Shown: positions 1 through 7,522 of the stretch, in pieces
Layout: the number at the start of each line of letters is the position of its first letter
Position numbering within the stretch: position 1 is the first letter of the stretch
From: Ferrimonas gelatinilytica
GTDB taxonomy: Bacteria > Pseudomonadota > Gammaproteobacteria > Enterobacterales > Shewanellaceae
Length of the DNA: 64,000 bases
Assembly (NCBI RefSeq): GCF_039544205.1
Contig: NZ_BAABLF010000014.1
Span: 1-64,000 of the forward strand
Direction: 5' to 3'
Translations under genes and position numbers: made by a program
The notes under the pieces: model-generated
What the model saw: the letters and a program-made list of their open reading frames with translations, nothing else
Databases searched by the model: none
Told to the model about the DNA's origin: nothing

Positions 1-49
1 GATGGTAGTGTGGGAGTTCCCATGTGAGAGTAGGTCATCGCCAGACGCT
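1..49 (+). rRNA. rrf: 5S ribosomal RNA, 3' end (partial)
   Basis: The first 48-49 bases match the last third of gammaproteobacterial 5S rRNA: GATGGTAGTGTGGG, then GAGAGTAGG, ending CGCCAGAC, which is the 3' strand of the terminal stem. The gene is cut by the left window edge, so the window starts at the end of an rRNA operon. The exact 3' end is uncertain by 1-3 bases. Confidence 0.93.
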
Positions 50-57
50 TATTTAAG

Positions 58-81
58 AAAACCCAGCCATGCTGGGTTTTT
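58..81 (+). terminator. Hairpin between 5S and tRNA-Thr
   Basis: A 10-bp stem (AAAACCCAGC / GCTGGGTTTT) with loop CAT is followed by a short T run. It looks like an intrinsic terminator or processing hairpin right after 5S. A near copy of the same stem follows the tRNA at 176-203. Confidence 0.7.
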
Positions 82-93
82 CTATAGTGTTCT

Positions 94-169
94 GCTGATA
101 TAGCTCAGTTGGTAGAGCGCACCCTTGGTAAGGGTGAGGTCCCCAGTTCGACTCTGGGTATTAGCACCA
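94..169 (+). tRNA. thrV: tRNA-Thr (anticodon GGT)
   Basis: The sequence folds as a full cloverleaf: acceptor arms GCTGATA / TATTAGC with one G-U pair, D-arm AGCTCAGTTGGTAGAGC, anticodon stem CACCC / GGGTG around loop TTGGTAA with GGT at 127-129, T-arm with GTTCGAC, and an encoded 3' CCA ending at 169. It reads ACC/ACU threonine codons. Its place just after 5S matches the distal tRNA-Thr of some gammaproteobacterial rRNA operons, such as E. coli rrnD. The symbol follows E. coli usage. Confidence 0.96.
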
Positions 170-175
170 TCTTCG

Positions 176-203
176 AAAACCCAGCCTAACGGCTGGGTTT
201 TTT
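176..203 (+). terminator. Intrinsic terminator after tRNA-Thr
   Basis: An 11-bp stem AAAACCCAGCC / GGCTGGGTTTT with loop TAAC runs into a T tract. It ends the rRNA/tRNA transcript. Confidence 0.85.
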
Positions 204-385
204 CGTTTTATCCTCTCTTGTATCCAGCAGGCCAGTTGCTGACTGCCCCGTCTCTCCCTCTCTCCCTCTCTCCATCTCTCAATCGCCCTGCAGCAAAAGA
301 GCGTCTATTTCGACAATGGTGTGAGCTTGCTTGGCTACACTTTGCTTCCAACTGGCTGTTGAACTGAATTTTTGGAGGGGTGACC

Positions 386-2746
386 TTGCCTGTCTCGTCC
401 GGATCCGAATTGGGGAGTCTTGGCTTCACTGAGCAGGATCTCACCTCTGAGGATGCATTTTGGCTTGGTGATATCCTGGTTGATCGGCGGGACTCCTCGG
501 TTCATCACGCTGAGCAGCGGATCCCCCTATCTGACAGAGCACTCTCTTTGCTTCTGGTGTTGGTTCGTAACCAGGGAATCGCGGTGGAGCGAGAGCGCCT
601 GATGCAGATGTGCAGCGACGCGACCCCGATCTCCAACAGGACACTGACTCAGCTTGTTGCTGAACTGCGTTCGGCGCTTCATGACGACAGTCATCACCCC
701 CGTTATATCGAAACCTGTCCGCGACGCGGCTATCGCCTACTTGAAGAGGTGGTGATCCGCCCTGCTGTATTGTTGCCTGTCCAGGAGTGGCAGGGTGTCG
801 TGATGCAACTTCGCTCCAGCCGGATAATCCGCGTCAGTGCAGGTTTCTTTATTGTGGCATGGCTGCTGTTGCAGGTGGTGGCGGTGCTGTTTCCCATGTT
901 GGAATTGCCGGATATCGCCTACAAGGTGGTGGTGCTGTCGCTGACCGTTTTGCTCCCCACGATTCTCTACACGACCTGGATCCGGGAGATCCGAATCCGG
1001 CGCCGGAATCTGCAGCACAATGCGGGAGAGCATACCCGTTATCGGCGGCAGCTAGGGCTGGAGGCGTTGGTGATCCTGACCCTGACCTCCCTGGCCTTCC
1101 TGCTTGGTGGGCATGTGTTGTCCAAGCTTGATGCGGAGCCCCAGCCCATGGTGAGCGCTCCGGTTATCGACCCCAGTACCGTTGCGGTTCTGCCCTTTGT
1201 GTCCCGCGTTGATGACCGGGTTCCGAGCTACTTCGTCGGGGGGGTTCAGGAGGAGCTGATAACAACGCTGTCGGCGGCGGACAGCCTGAGGGTTGCCTCC
1301 ATGCGCGCGACCCGAGGTATCGCCTCGGCGCTCTCTCTGGTGCAGTTACGAGACCGGCTGAGGGTGCAGTACGTTATCGAAGGCGGGGTGAGCCGTATCG
1401 ATGAGGAACTGGTGGTGGTCGTGCACATTAGCGATACCGAGAACGGTTACCGGGTATGGCAGCAGGAGTTTCGCGGTGATGATAAGCGCCTGCTGGTGCT
1501 GTCCAGTCAGATTGCCCGCCAGATCTGGTTAGCCATGGGATTGCTGTTACCGGAGTTGCACCTGGAGGGCGAGGGGCCTCTGTTTACTGAGGATGTTGTT
1601 GCTTATGACAACTACCTGTTGGCCAAAGACCTGCTCAGGGACAGGCCCACGGAATCGCGATTGCTTAAAGCGGAGGAGTTATTGCTCAGGGCGCTGGGTC
1701 GGGATCCTGAGTTTGCCTCCGCATCCGTTGCCCTCTGTGGGGCTTATCTACAGCTTTTCATTAAAACGAAAGCAAAAGAGCAGTTCACTTCCGCCCAGCG
1801 GGCCTGTGAGCATGCCCGTACTTTCGAACTGACCCAGGTGGACGCCCTGTCGACCCTGGCGAATCTTTATCGTTTGTCCGGCCAGGAGTTGCAAGCCCGG
1901 GAGCTCTATCAGCAGGCGCTGTCACTGGATGATGCGCATGTTGATGCCCTGACCGGATTGGCGGCGCTGGCGTTTCGCTCCGGGGATCTTATCGAGGCGG
2001 ATCGTCTCTACCAGCAAGCGTTGGCAGCGGAACCGGGGTATTGGCGCAACTACCACTATTACGGCGAGTTTCTCTTTTTGTCCGGGCAATATGAGCGCGC
2101 TATCCCCCAGTTTCGTCGCGTCGTCTTACTGCAACCCGATTACGGCCCGGGCTACAACAACCTGGGCAGCGCCACCTATCTGACCGGTCACTTCGATGAG
2201 GCGATCGAGGCCTGGCGCCAGGCCCTGGAGGTGGCGCCGACCGCGTCAACCTACTCGAATCTGGGCAGCGTGTATTTCTTCAGCCGGCTTTTTAAGGAAG
2301 CGGTGGCCATGTACGACATGGCATTGGCGATGCGCCCCGAGGACTTCATCTATCACGCTAACCGCGCGGATGCCCTGAAATATATACCCGGTGAAAAGGC
2401 GACCAGTGAGGCGGGGTACAAGGCAGCGCTGAAGTTGGCACTGAATCACGAGAAAATTAACAGCGGTGATGTGACGCTGCTGGCCCAGCTGGGACGTTAT
2501 TACGCCGAGTTAAACCGATGTCCTGAGTCGAAAAGTTACCAGTCCCGGGTGTTGTCGGCGCCCTCCGACGATCCCTACCTTTACTATGACCTGGCGCTGG
2601 CGCAGATCCGTTGCGGCAGCCAGCAGGAGGTTGTGCAGTCACTCCGGCGCGCCTTGGTGCTCGGATATCCATCGACCCTTCTTGATAGGGATCATCAGTT
2701 TGAGCCCTATCGCGATCATCTTACTGAGATACACACTGCTCTATAA
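386..2746 (+). CDS. CadC-like membrane-bound winged-helix regulator with TPR repeats
   Basis: A 786-residue one-component regulator. Residues ~25-120 form an OmpR/CadC-type winged helix (RALSLLLVLVRNQG, ETCPRRGYRL near its end). Three predicted membrane helices follow at ~146-169, 177-199 and 224-244, then a domain opening VAVLPFVSR and YFVGGVQEEL as in TPR-containing CadC/adenylate-cyclase-like proteins, and about eight TPR-like repeats to the C-terminus. With the N-terminus in the cytoplasm, three helices would put the TPR part in the periplasm (inference). GGAGG at 374-378 is badly placed for the GTG at 380 but lies 7 bases before TTG at 386, so TTG is preferred. It is followed after 16 bases by the secreted protein at 2763, its likely operon partner. 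The signal sensed is unknown. Confidence 0.85.
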   Translation: MPVSSGSELGSLGFTEQDLTSEDAFWLGDILVDRRDSSVHHAEQRIPLSDRALSLLLVLVRNQGIAVERERLMQMCSDATPISNRTLTQLVAELRSALHDDSHHPRYIETCPRRGYRLLEEVVIRPAVLLPVQEWQGVVMQLRSSRIIRVSAGFFIVAWLLLQVVAVLFPMLELPDIAYKVVVLSLTVLLPTILYTTWIREIRIRRRNLQHNAGEHTRYRRQLGLEALVILTLTSLAFLLGGHVLSKLDAEPQPMVSAPVIDPSTVAVLPFVSRVDDRVPSYFVGGVQEELITTLSAADSLRVASMRATRGIASALSLVQLRDRLRVQYVIEGGVSRIDEELVVVVHISDTENGYRVWQQEFRGDDKRLLVLSSQIARQIWLAMGLLLPELHLEGEGPLFTEDVVAYDNYLLAKDLLRDRPTESRLLKAEELLLRALGRDPEFASASVALCGAYLQLFIKTKAKEQFTSAQRACEHARTFELTQVDALSTLANLYRLSGQELQARELYQQALSLDDAHVDALTGLAALAFRSGDLIEADRLYQQALAAEPGYWRNYHYYGEFLFLSGQYERAIPQFRRVVLLQPDYGPGYNNLGSATYLTGHFDEAIEAWRQALEVAPTASTYSNLGSVYFFSRLFKEAVAMYDMALAMRPEDFIYHANRADALKYIPGEKATSEAGYKAALKLALNHEKINSGDVTLLAQLGRYYAELNRCPESKSYQSRVLSAPSDDPYLYYDLALAQIRCGSQQEVVQSLRRALVLGYPSTLLDRDHQFEPYRDHLTEIHTAL

Positions 2747-2762
2747 CCCGAGGAGATACACC

Positions 2763-3299
2763 ATGGTTCGTTCCACACTCTTTTCCTGTCTGCTGCTGAG
2801 CTTGGCAACGTTCACCGCACAGGCCGGGGACAAAACGCTTTACCTTCATTACTCCGCTGAAGGCCCAGGGGGATGTACCCTGACAATCAACCGGATCGAT
2901 GATGGCGGCACCGATGAGGGATCCGGCTGCAGCGAAGATAATAAATCACTGTGCGAGAGCGATCCTAAGGCCAACGCCTGTGTCTGTGGCAAGAAGGATA
3001 ACAAGGTCAAATGGAAGGTGAGTAAGGAGAGTGTTATTCCGGATGGGGTCAACTTCACCGTGACGTTTACCGCGCCGAAGGATGCGAGGGGACAAGCTTT
3101 CTCCCCCTTCAAAAACGAGAACCAGTGCGGCGCCACCATCATCTTTGGTAAAGAGGGTCAAAACTGTGCCTTGGGGGATTTTGCCTTATTCGACAGCCTT
3201 GCCTTCGAGTACGAGGTTATTGCAGCCAACGGTATCGAGCCTGGTCAGCCCGATGCGATCCACTGTGTTGCGGACCCCAGGATTGTGATCGAGCACTGA
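2763..3299 (+). CDS. Small secreted cysteine-rich protein, unknown function
   Basis: A 178-residue protein with a clear Sec signal peptide (cleavage expected after AQA, about residue 21). The mature part has eight cysteines, including a CVC pair, which could form four disulfides, and is acidic in its first half. I do not recognise a family. The ATG at 2763 has a GAGGAG Shine-Dalgarno about 8 bases upstream, so this start is preferred over a longer frame that begins inside the regulator gene. The gap to the upstream regulator is only 16 bases, so the two are probably co-transcribed, and this protein may act with or be controlled by that regulator (inference). The 3' end converges on the lipoprotein gene at 3319. 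Confidence 0.8.
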   Translation: MVRSTLFSCLLLSLATFTAQAGDKTLYLHYSAEGPGGCTLTINRIDDGGTDEGSGCSEDNKSLCESDPKANACVCGKKDNKVKWKVSKESVIPDGVNFTVTFTAPKDARGQAFSPFKNENQCGATIIFGKEGQNCALGDFALFDSLAFEYEVIAANGIEPGQPDAIHCVADPRIVIEH

Positions 3300-3318
3300 G
3301 GCGGCCTAGCATCCCCTA

Positions 3319-4476
3319 TCAGGGGGTGCACCCCCCGAGGTTGGGATCCATGGCATCAATCCAGCGGTTGATAAGATCAACCGCTTTTTCATGGACCAGA
3401 GCCCGACCAATGGGGGGCATGCGGTCTTTAGCCTCAAGGTGGCTCATGCGGTAGGGAAGGATGGAGGCGCCGCTGTGGCCCGGGACAATGTCGTAGTCCA
3501 GCCCGGCGGCTCCGCCATCGTAGCCTGGGGGCTGTTTACAGATGCCGTAGCTGAACTGAGTATGGTCCTGGAAGAAGCCCAGCCGTAACCCCGATATGCT
3601 GGCAAACCCTTCGGCGCGGTGGCAGTGGGCGCAGTTGATGTCCAGGTATCCCTTAGCCCGAGCTGTCAGGCTCGCGGCTTCATCCTCCAGAGCCGCAGCG
3701 GTCGGGATCGCCTCTGGCAGGCGATCCAGCCAGCCATCGCCCAGCCAGCTTTCCAACTGTGCTTGTCCTGTGGCATCGGACCGATTCAGCAGGTGGGCCT
3801 TGAGGCCGATGGGACTTATCCGGGTGACACCCGCCTCATTGAGTTGATGGCACAGCTTGCATTGAGGCTGGGAGGGAACCTCGTAGGTGAAAGTTAGGGT
3901 TTGGTCCCGGTGGGTCATCTGGTGGTCGACACGGGCACCGGCGAGCGCCAGGCGTGCTTCTTCACCCTCCCAAAGATAGGGGAGGGCAACCCATCCGTTT
4001 TCCCGGTGGATCAGCAGCCGGGTCTCGATCAGGCGTTCGTTGTGGGCGCCTGACAAGGCGCTGTCCTGAGGCAGGGCGAAGGTCTTGACCAACACCGACC
4101 CCACCGGGAAGCTGAAGGCTTCTTGCTCTTCGTAGTTGACCTGACTCCCCGGGGGAAGGAAGAGAAAACGGTATTTACTGGCGTAATCGGAAAACAGTGC
4201 CGTCGTGAGCAGGTAGAGGCGACCGTTGGTGTTGGGATCGCGGGTTGGCTGGGCAGGGTCCACAAAGAGCCCGTATTGGCTCAGCCGTTCGCAGTTTTCC
4301 GTTTGCAGGGCGGTCCAGTTCACTTCGCTGGTCGTGGCCTCACAGGCGGACGCCGGAGGGGGCTCAGGAGGTGGAGAGGGCGGTAGGATTGGGACATTGG
4401 CCTGTTCGTTACTACCGCCACAGCCGGACAGTATCAGGACAAGAAGCAGGCTCTTAAGTTTGAGAGAGGTTCGCAT
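3319..4476 (-). CDS. SO2930-type diheme cytochrome-like lipoprotein
   Basis: A 385-residue exported lipoprotein: the signal peptide ends in lipobox LSGC (Cys19), followed by G, so outer-membrane sorting is expected. A Pro-rich linker follows, then a domain with two CxxCH c-heme motifs, CKLCH and CAHCH, about 85-90 residues apart. The domain matches the family I know as TIGR03806 (HNE_0200 / SO2930 diheme family), whose function is unknown and which usually sits next to a parallel beta-helix protein. It is close to the C-terminal half of the protein at 4528-7221 (shared patterns SALFTDYSSKYRF-like, ETRLLIHR, KGYLDINCAHCHR, DIVPG), so the pair arose by duplication. ATG at 4476 has AAGGAGGG upstream. 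Confidence 0.85.
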   Translation of the reverse strand: MRTSLKLKSLLLVLILSGCGGSNEQANVPILPPSPPPEPPPASACEATTSEVNWTALQTENCERLSQYGLFVDPAQPTRDPNTNGRLYLLTTALFSDYASKYRFLFLPPGSQVNYEEQEAFSFPVGSVLVKTFALPQDSALSGAHNERLIETRLLIHRENGWVALPYLWEGEEARLALAGARVDHQMTHRDQTLTFTYEVPSQPQCKLCHQLNEAGVTRISPIGLKAHLLNRSDATGQAQLESWLGDGWLDRLPEAIPTAAALEDEAASLTARAKGYLDINCAHCHRAEGFASISGLRLGFFQDHTQFSYGICKQPPGYDGGAAGLDYDIVPGHSGASILPYRMSHLEAKDRMPPIGRALVHEKAVDLINRWIDAMDPNLGGCTP

Positions 4477-4495
4477 CGGCCCTCCTTAATAAAGG

Positions 4496-4519
4496 CCGGG
4501 CTGGCAGATGCCAGCCCGG
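4496..4519 (-). terminator. Perfect 11-bp hairpin between the two lipoprotein genes
   Basis: CCGGGCTGGCA and its exact complement are separated by 2 bases. No strong U tract follows on the minus strand (CCTTTATT), so it may be a weak terminator or attenuator, or an mRNA-stabilising hairpin between two genes of one transcript. Confidence 0.5.
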
Positions 4520-4527
4520 TAGAGGGG

Positions 4528-7221
4528 TTACTGAGAGCAGGCTGCCGATGGCAATCGCTTGATCCACTCGTTGATCAAGGCCACCCCGGCATCGTGGGAC
4601 AGTGCCCGACCGATCTCCGGCATCATGTCACCTGCCTCGGTGCTCGCCATGCGGAAGTGCATGATTGAGGCTTCCGGATCCCCAGGGACGATGTCGTGGC
4701 TCAGGCTGCCGCCGCCGTAGGCAATGGGCGCCTTACAGGTGCCGTGTGCTTGCTCGTTGCCGGCGTAGGGGCGCCAGTACTCCAGCTTGAGGCCGGTGTT
4801 TGAGGCGTTACCCTCCGGACGGTGACAGTGGGCACAGTTGATGTCGAGATAGCCTTTGGCCAAGCTCATCACCTCGGCATCGGTAGCTTCGCTCAATACA
4901 CCCATCTCATCGGCACCGAACTCACCCAGCAAGCCAAAGTTCGGGGCAGTGTTGATGGCGGCAACGTCCGTCGGCAGACCGGTCAGCAAGCCGTTATCTG
5001 CCCAGTGCTGCAACTGGTTGGCAGTACCGCTGGCGTAGGCGTAATCGCTGTTGAGGAAGCGGGCTTTCGGGCCAATGGGGGCAAAGCGGGCCACCCCTTC
5101 GCTGTCGGTCAGCTGGTGGCACTGCTTACACTGGTTAACGTTCGGTACGCTGTAGTCGAAGGTCAGGGCTTCACCTTGATGCATCAAGGATTGCTCAAAC
5201 ACCGAGCCGGGCTTGGTCAGCTTGGCTTCGCTCTTATCGGCGCTCCAGACGTACGGCAGAGCGGTCCAGCCGTTTTGGCGGTGAATAAGCAGTCGGGTTT
5301 CGAGCAGCTCTTCCCCTTCGGTGCCCGGCATGGCGCTGTCTTCGGGCATGGCAAAGGTTTTTACCAGTACGGTACCGACAGGGAAGTCGAAAGTCTCATC
5401 GGCGTTGTACTGCGCGGCTTGACCATCCGGCAGGAAAGCAAAGCGGTACTTGCTGCTGTAATCGGTAAACAGCGCGCTGGTGAGATCGTACGGGACGCCA
5501 CCACTGTTGGGGTTCTGGGTCGGATCCAGCGCATCGGCAAACAGGTTGTAGTCCGCCAGAGTGGGGCAGTTCGCACCCAACAGGGCGTCCAGGTTGACGC
5601 TGTTGCCAGAGGCGACACACAGGGACTGATCGCCATCGCCGATGATGCTGGCTTCGCCATCGCCGATCTCGCCGGAGTCGCCAACGGTGTTGCCACCATC
5701 ACAGCCCTCAACGTCATCGTCGATACCACAACCAAAGACCTGATCACCAAAGGTGACAGTGTGGACGGGCAGGCTGATCTGGCTACAGTTCATCAGAGTG
5801 CCTTCGCCGTTATCGAGCAGCACATCCGGCGTGCCCAGATCGGCGGCGGAGTGGTTGCCGGCATAGAGTTGACCAATGGTCACGTCGCCATTGTCGATGG
5901 CACACAAATTGTCGCTGCCATCGGCGGCAAACGGCGGCTCTTTGAAGTCGACGCCGGCGTAAGGCATGCCTTCACCACCATTGTCGAAGAACAGACCACT
6001 GTTGGCGATCGCCTCACCCAGACCATCATAGAGGATGGCGGGGAATACCCCGTGCAGGCCCTGATAGGCTGCGATGATATCGGGGATCAGTTTGCCATTG
6101 GGTGCGCTGCCACTGTCGCTGATCTGGTTACCGTGGATATGGATATTTCGCGGCACGGCGCGCCAGCCGTCGTCGATGATCCCGCCTGGCAGGGCGTAGT
6201 TCATGACGAACGCGCCTTCGATGTCCTGCTCGGCAATAAAGAAACTGGTGGCGGTGATGGACAGGGTGTCGTGATCTTCAATGACGTTGTCGAAGATCTC
6301 CACATCACGGGTGGAGAGGATGATCACCCCGGTGCCAGGTGGCACGATGTGTACCCCGGCGGGGTTGGAACTGGCGTTGGCAAAGTTGGGCGTGTTGTTC
6401 CCGTGTACGTGGTTGTTGAAGATCCGCACGCTACGGCCGTAGTAGCCGTTCCCGATGGGCAGATCAAAGACCAATATCCCGCCGGTGTTGCCCACTGCTT
6501 CGTTATCGTACACGTCGGCATACTGGGAGTTTTCGATCTCAATACCGGCGACGTTCTCTTTGGCGACGTTACGACGTACCACGATGTACTTGGATTGGCC
6601 AACGTAGATCCCCGCGTCCGCCGAGCCGCGCACATAGGTGTCTTCAATCAGGATATTTTCACATTCCACCGGGTACAGGCCGTACGCCCCGTTGTCGGCA
6701 TTGAGTTCGCCGTCCCAGATGGTCGACAGGCGACGCAGGATGATGCCGTTGGTGTTTTTCAGCTTGATGCCGTTGTTGGCGGCTTCATTGACCTGCAGAT
6801 CCTGGATGGTGATATTCATGGCGTTCTGCACAAAGATCCCATCTCCCCCCGCCGACTCGGAGAAGTCGAGGATGGTCTTGTCCTGACCGTGGCCCATGAT
6901 GGTGACGTTCTTGGCAAAGACGCCATCTCCATCGGCATCGCCGTCAAACAGCAGAGTCCGGTCCGGTTTAAAGGTGCCTTCGGGCAAGACAATCACATCG
7001 TTGCTTTGCGCGTTAATGAAGGCTTCCAGGATGTTTTCGGCGATATTACCTTCGGCGCTGATCATGATGGCGCCCTCCGGGAAGGTCGGGCCTGTGGGCG
7101 CTGTCGGTTCGGTCGGGGGTGGGGTGATCACGAGCGCGGTATCGTCATCGCTGCCGCAACCGCTGACTCCCAATGCGCACAACAGCGCCACAGACGCCGC
7201 CAACTTGTGTTTTTGGAACAT
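4528..7221 (-). CDS. Parallel beta-helix / SO2930-type diheme fusion lipoprotein
   Basis: An 897-residue exported lipoprotein with lipobox GVSGC (Cys22) and a Pro/Thr linker. Residues ~50-440 are a right-handed parallel beta-helix: repeated N/G/I ladders such as NNGIKLKNTNGIILRR and VAGIEIENSQYADVYDN, as in TIGR03805. Residues ~535-897 are an SO2930/TIGR03806-type domain with c-heme motifs CKQCH (698-702) and CAHCH (796-800). A Cys- and Asp-rich stretch (~470-530) joins them. In other genomes these two families are, to my knowledge, encoded by adjacent genes; here they are one chain, which argues that they act together at the cell surface or in the periplasm. The beta-helix suggests polysaccharide or surface binding, but no enzyme activity can be read from it. 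The paralogue at 3319 lies downstream. Confidence 0.88.
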   Translation of the reverse strand: MFQKHKLAASVALLCALGVSGCGSDDDTALVITPPPTEPTAPTGPTFPEGAIMISAEGNIAENILEAFINAQSNDVIVLPEGTFKPDRTLLFDGDADGDGVFAKNVTIMGHGQDKTILDFSESAGGDGIFVQNAMNITIQDLQVNEAANNGIKLKNTNGIILRRLSTIWDGELNADNGAYGLYPVECENILIEDTYVRGSADAGIYVGQSKYIVVRRNVAKENVAGIEIENSQYADVYDNEAVGNTGGILVFDLPIGNGYYGRSVRIFNNHVHGNNTPNFANASSNPAGVHIVPPGTGVIILSTRDVEIFDNVIEDHDTLSITATSFFIAEQDIEGAFVMNYALPGGIIDDGWRAVPRNIHIHGNQISDSGSAPNGKLIPDIIAAYQGLHGVFPAILYDGLGEAIANSGLFFDNGGEGMPYAGVDFKEPPFAADGSDNLCAIDNGDVTIGQLYAGNHSAADLGTPDVLLDNGEGTLMNCSQISLPVHTVTFGDQVFGCGIDDDVEGCDGGNTVGDSGEIGDGEASIIGDGDQSLCVASGNSVNLDALLGANCPTLADYNLFADALDPTQNPNSGGVPYDLTSALFTDYSSKYRFAFLPDGQAAQYNADETFDFPVGTVLVKTFAMPEDSAMPGTEGEELLETRLLIHRQNGWTALPYVWSADKSEAKLTKPGSVFEQSLMHQGEALTFDYSVPNVNQCKQCHQLTDSEGVARFAPIGPKARFLNSDYAYASGTANQLQHWADNGLLTGLPTDVAAINTAPNFGLLGEFGADEMGVLSEATDAEVMSLAKGYLDINCAHCHRPEGNASNTGLKLEYWRPYAGNEQAHGTCKAPIAYGGGSLSHDIVPGDPEASIMHFRMASTEAGDMMPEIGRALSHDAGVALINEWIKRLPSAACSQ

Positions 7222-7349
7222 AGGTTTCTCCCTGAATGCGACCCCAACGGCAACCTTGCCCCGGGGGTTGGTTATGGTTTAAGCGCTAACCTCGGATAAT
7301 CAGATGCAAAGGTCAATCGGCAATTTGGGTGGGTTGATGCAGTTATGAA

Positions 7350-7365
7350 GCTGATGTAAATCACA
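7350..7365. promoter_or_regulatory. Possible CRP-type site
   Basis: GCTGA-TGTAAA-TCACA agrees with the CRP pattern TGTGA-N6-TCACA at 8 of 10 positions. It lies in the 301-base divergent gap between the beta-helix fusion gene (minus) and the AbgT gene (plus). A second CRP-like half-site TGTGATCTA is at about 7418. By eye only. Confidence 0.3.
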
Positions 7366-7522
7366 AATTGATGCGAAGGGGAGAGTAAATCGCCAACACC
7401 TTACCGGAATAAAAACTGTGATCTATGTCCTCTTTGTGGCGAAATAGGGGGACAGTTTTGTTGACCAGTGGCAGTATCTTCTGCTGAACCAGATCCAACC
7501 GATAATGACGGAATATAATAAA

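Noticed and set aside
251..279. Pyrimidine-rich (CTCTCCCT)n tract
   Set aside because: About three imperfect units in an intergenic gap; too short to call a functional repeat.
4822..7299. An 825-codon open frame on the plus strand
   Set aside because: It lies antisense to the beta-helix/diheme fusion gene, which has a signal peptide, lipobox, beta-helix pattern and CxxCH motifs. The plus-strand translation is a Val/Gly/Asp/Gln-rich shadow with no domain and no ribosome binding site.
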